DNA of 5,484 bases from an uncultured Clostridia bacterium (GTDB lineage: Bacteria > Bacillota > Clostridia > Christensenellales > CAG-138). Location: positions 1 to 5,484 of the forward strand of contig CAMHDC010000104.1 in the NCBI GenBank assembly GCA_946183765.1, given 5' to 3'. The notes under the pieces were generated by a model. That model was not told the DNA's origin and searched no databases. It saw nothing but the letters and a program-made list of their open reading frames with translations. Positions 5,312 to 5,484 of the stretch are shown here, one piece after another. Made by a program: the position numbers and the translations under genes. Numbering within the stretch: the first letter of the stretch is position 1; every line of letters starts with the position of its first letter.

Positions 5312-5484
5312 TCAGCTTTCTATGCCGGTCTCAGTGTTTGCCTGCCTTTGGTCGCGGAAAGCGAAGAGGATGAACAGCGCTCCACCCGCCATGCCCACCA
5401 GGGTGACCAGCAGGAGCCCCCGCAAGGCTCCCCAGGCGGAGACCATGAGGCCCCCGGTCAGGTAGCTGAACATGCCCGCCAGGG
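5312..5484 (-). CDS. C-terminal end of a membrane transporter, probably MFS (runs off the right edge)
   Basis: On the minus strand the frame entering at 5482 is open for 56 codons and ends at a TGA (complement 5312-5314). The visible tail reads LAGMFSYLTGGLMVSAWGAL, then a hydrophobic helix (about LLLVTLVGMAGGALFILFAF), then a polar end RDQRQANTETGIES. A small-residue-rich AGMFSYL-type helix, a short basic loop (R21) and a final helix with a charged cytoplasmic tail resemble the last two helices of MFS transporters such as the GlpT type. With only 56 residues the family is a guess; any polytopic membrane protein is possible. The substrate cannot be inferred. The other two minus-strand frames in this stretch contain early stops or Pro/His/Gly-rich nonsense, which supports this frame. 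It converges on the kinase gene with the shared terminator between them. Confidence 0.6.
   Translation of the reverse strand, partial: LAGMFSYLTGGLMVSAWGALRGLLLVTLVGMAGGALFILFAFRDQRQANTETGIES

Noticed and set aside
5262..5465. Plus-strand open frame at the right edge
   Set aside because: It starts inside the terminator stem region and lies opposite a hydrophobic C-terminal membrane frame; no ribosome binding site or domain.

Overview
The window looks like chromosomal DNA from a GC-rich Firmicute, most likely a gut Clostridium relative (Oscillospirales-like). The reasons are strong AAGGAGG-type ribosome binding sites, sigma-A style TTGaca/TAtaat promoters, a lipoprotein thioredoxin with a Gram-positive lipobox, and a small CXXC protein of a type I associate with Clostridia (C. 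difficile CD1871A family). The genus cannot be fixed from the sequence. Coding is dense, and I see no mobile element, CRISPR array, tRNA or rRNA.

Layout. At the left edge (1-180, minus) is the N-terminus of a secreted protein with a signal peptide and a Pro/Glu/Thr-rich linker. A divergent intergenic region (181-360) carries two face-to-back promoters, each with 17-bp spacing. Rightward, six genes follow with gaps of 25 bp or less: a TlpA/ResA-like thioredoxin lipoprotein (361-966), a 46-residue one-helix protein ending in Cys-Leu-Glu-Cys (963-1103), a NapH-like polytopic membrane iron-sulfur protein (1100-1918), a cytoplasmic GH13 alpha-glucosidase/alpha-amylase family enzyme (1944-3458), a PUA-domain rRNA cytosine methyltransferase of the RlmI family (3463-4683), and a P-loop kinase of the uridine kinase/phosphoribulokinase type (4683-5255). 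A perfect 12-bp stem with A and T tracts (5267-5294) ends this run. It also serves the convergent minus-strand gene at the right edge, which encodes the C-terminal tail of a membrane transporter (probably MFS).

The first three plus-strand genes are tied together by two ATGA stop/start overlaps and share one theme: moving electrons across the membrane to thiols. I infer that the iron-sulfur protein carries electrons from the cytoplasm to its outward cysteine loops, that the small CXXC protein may relay thiol electrons, and that the lipoprotein thioredoxin reduces substrates outside the cell. No CcdA/DsbD-type reductase is seen here, so this trio may replace it. This is the most interesting system in the window. 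The downstream sugar, rRNA and kinase genes look like housekeeping cargo, probably co-transcribed but not functionally linked.
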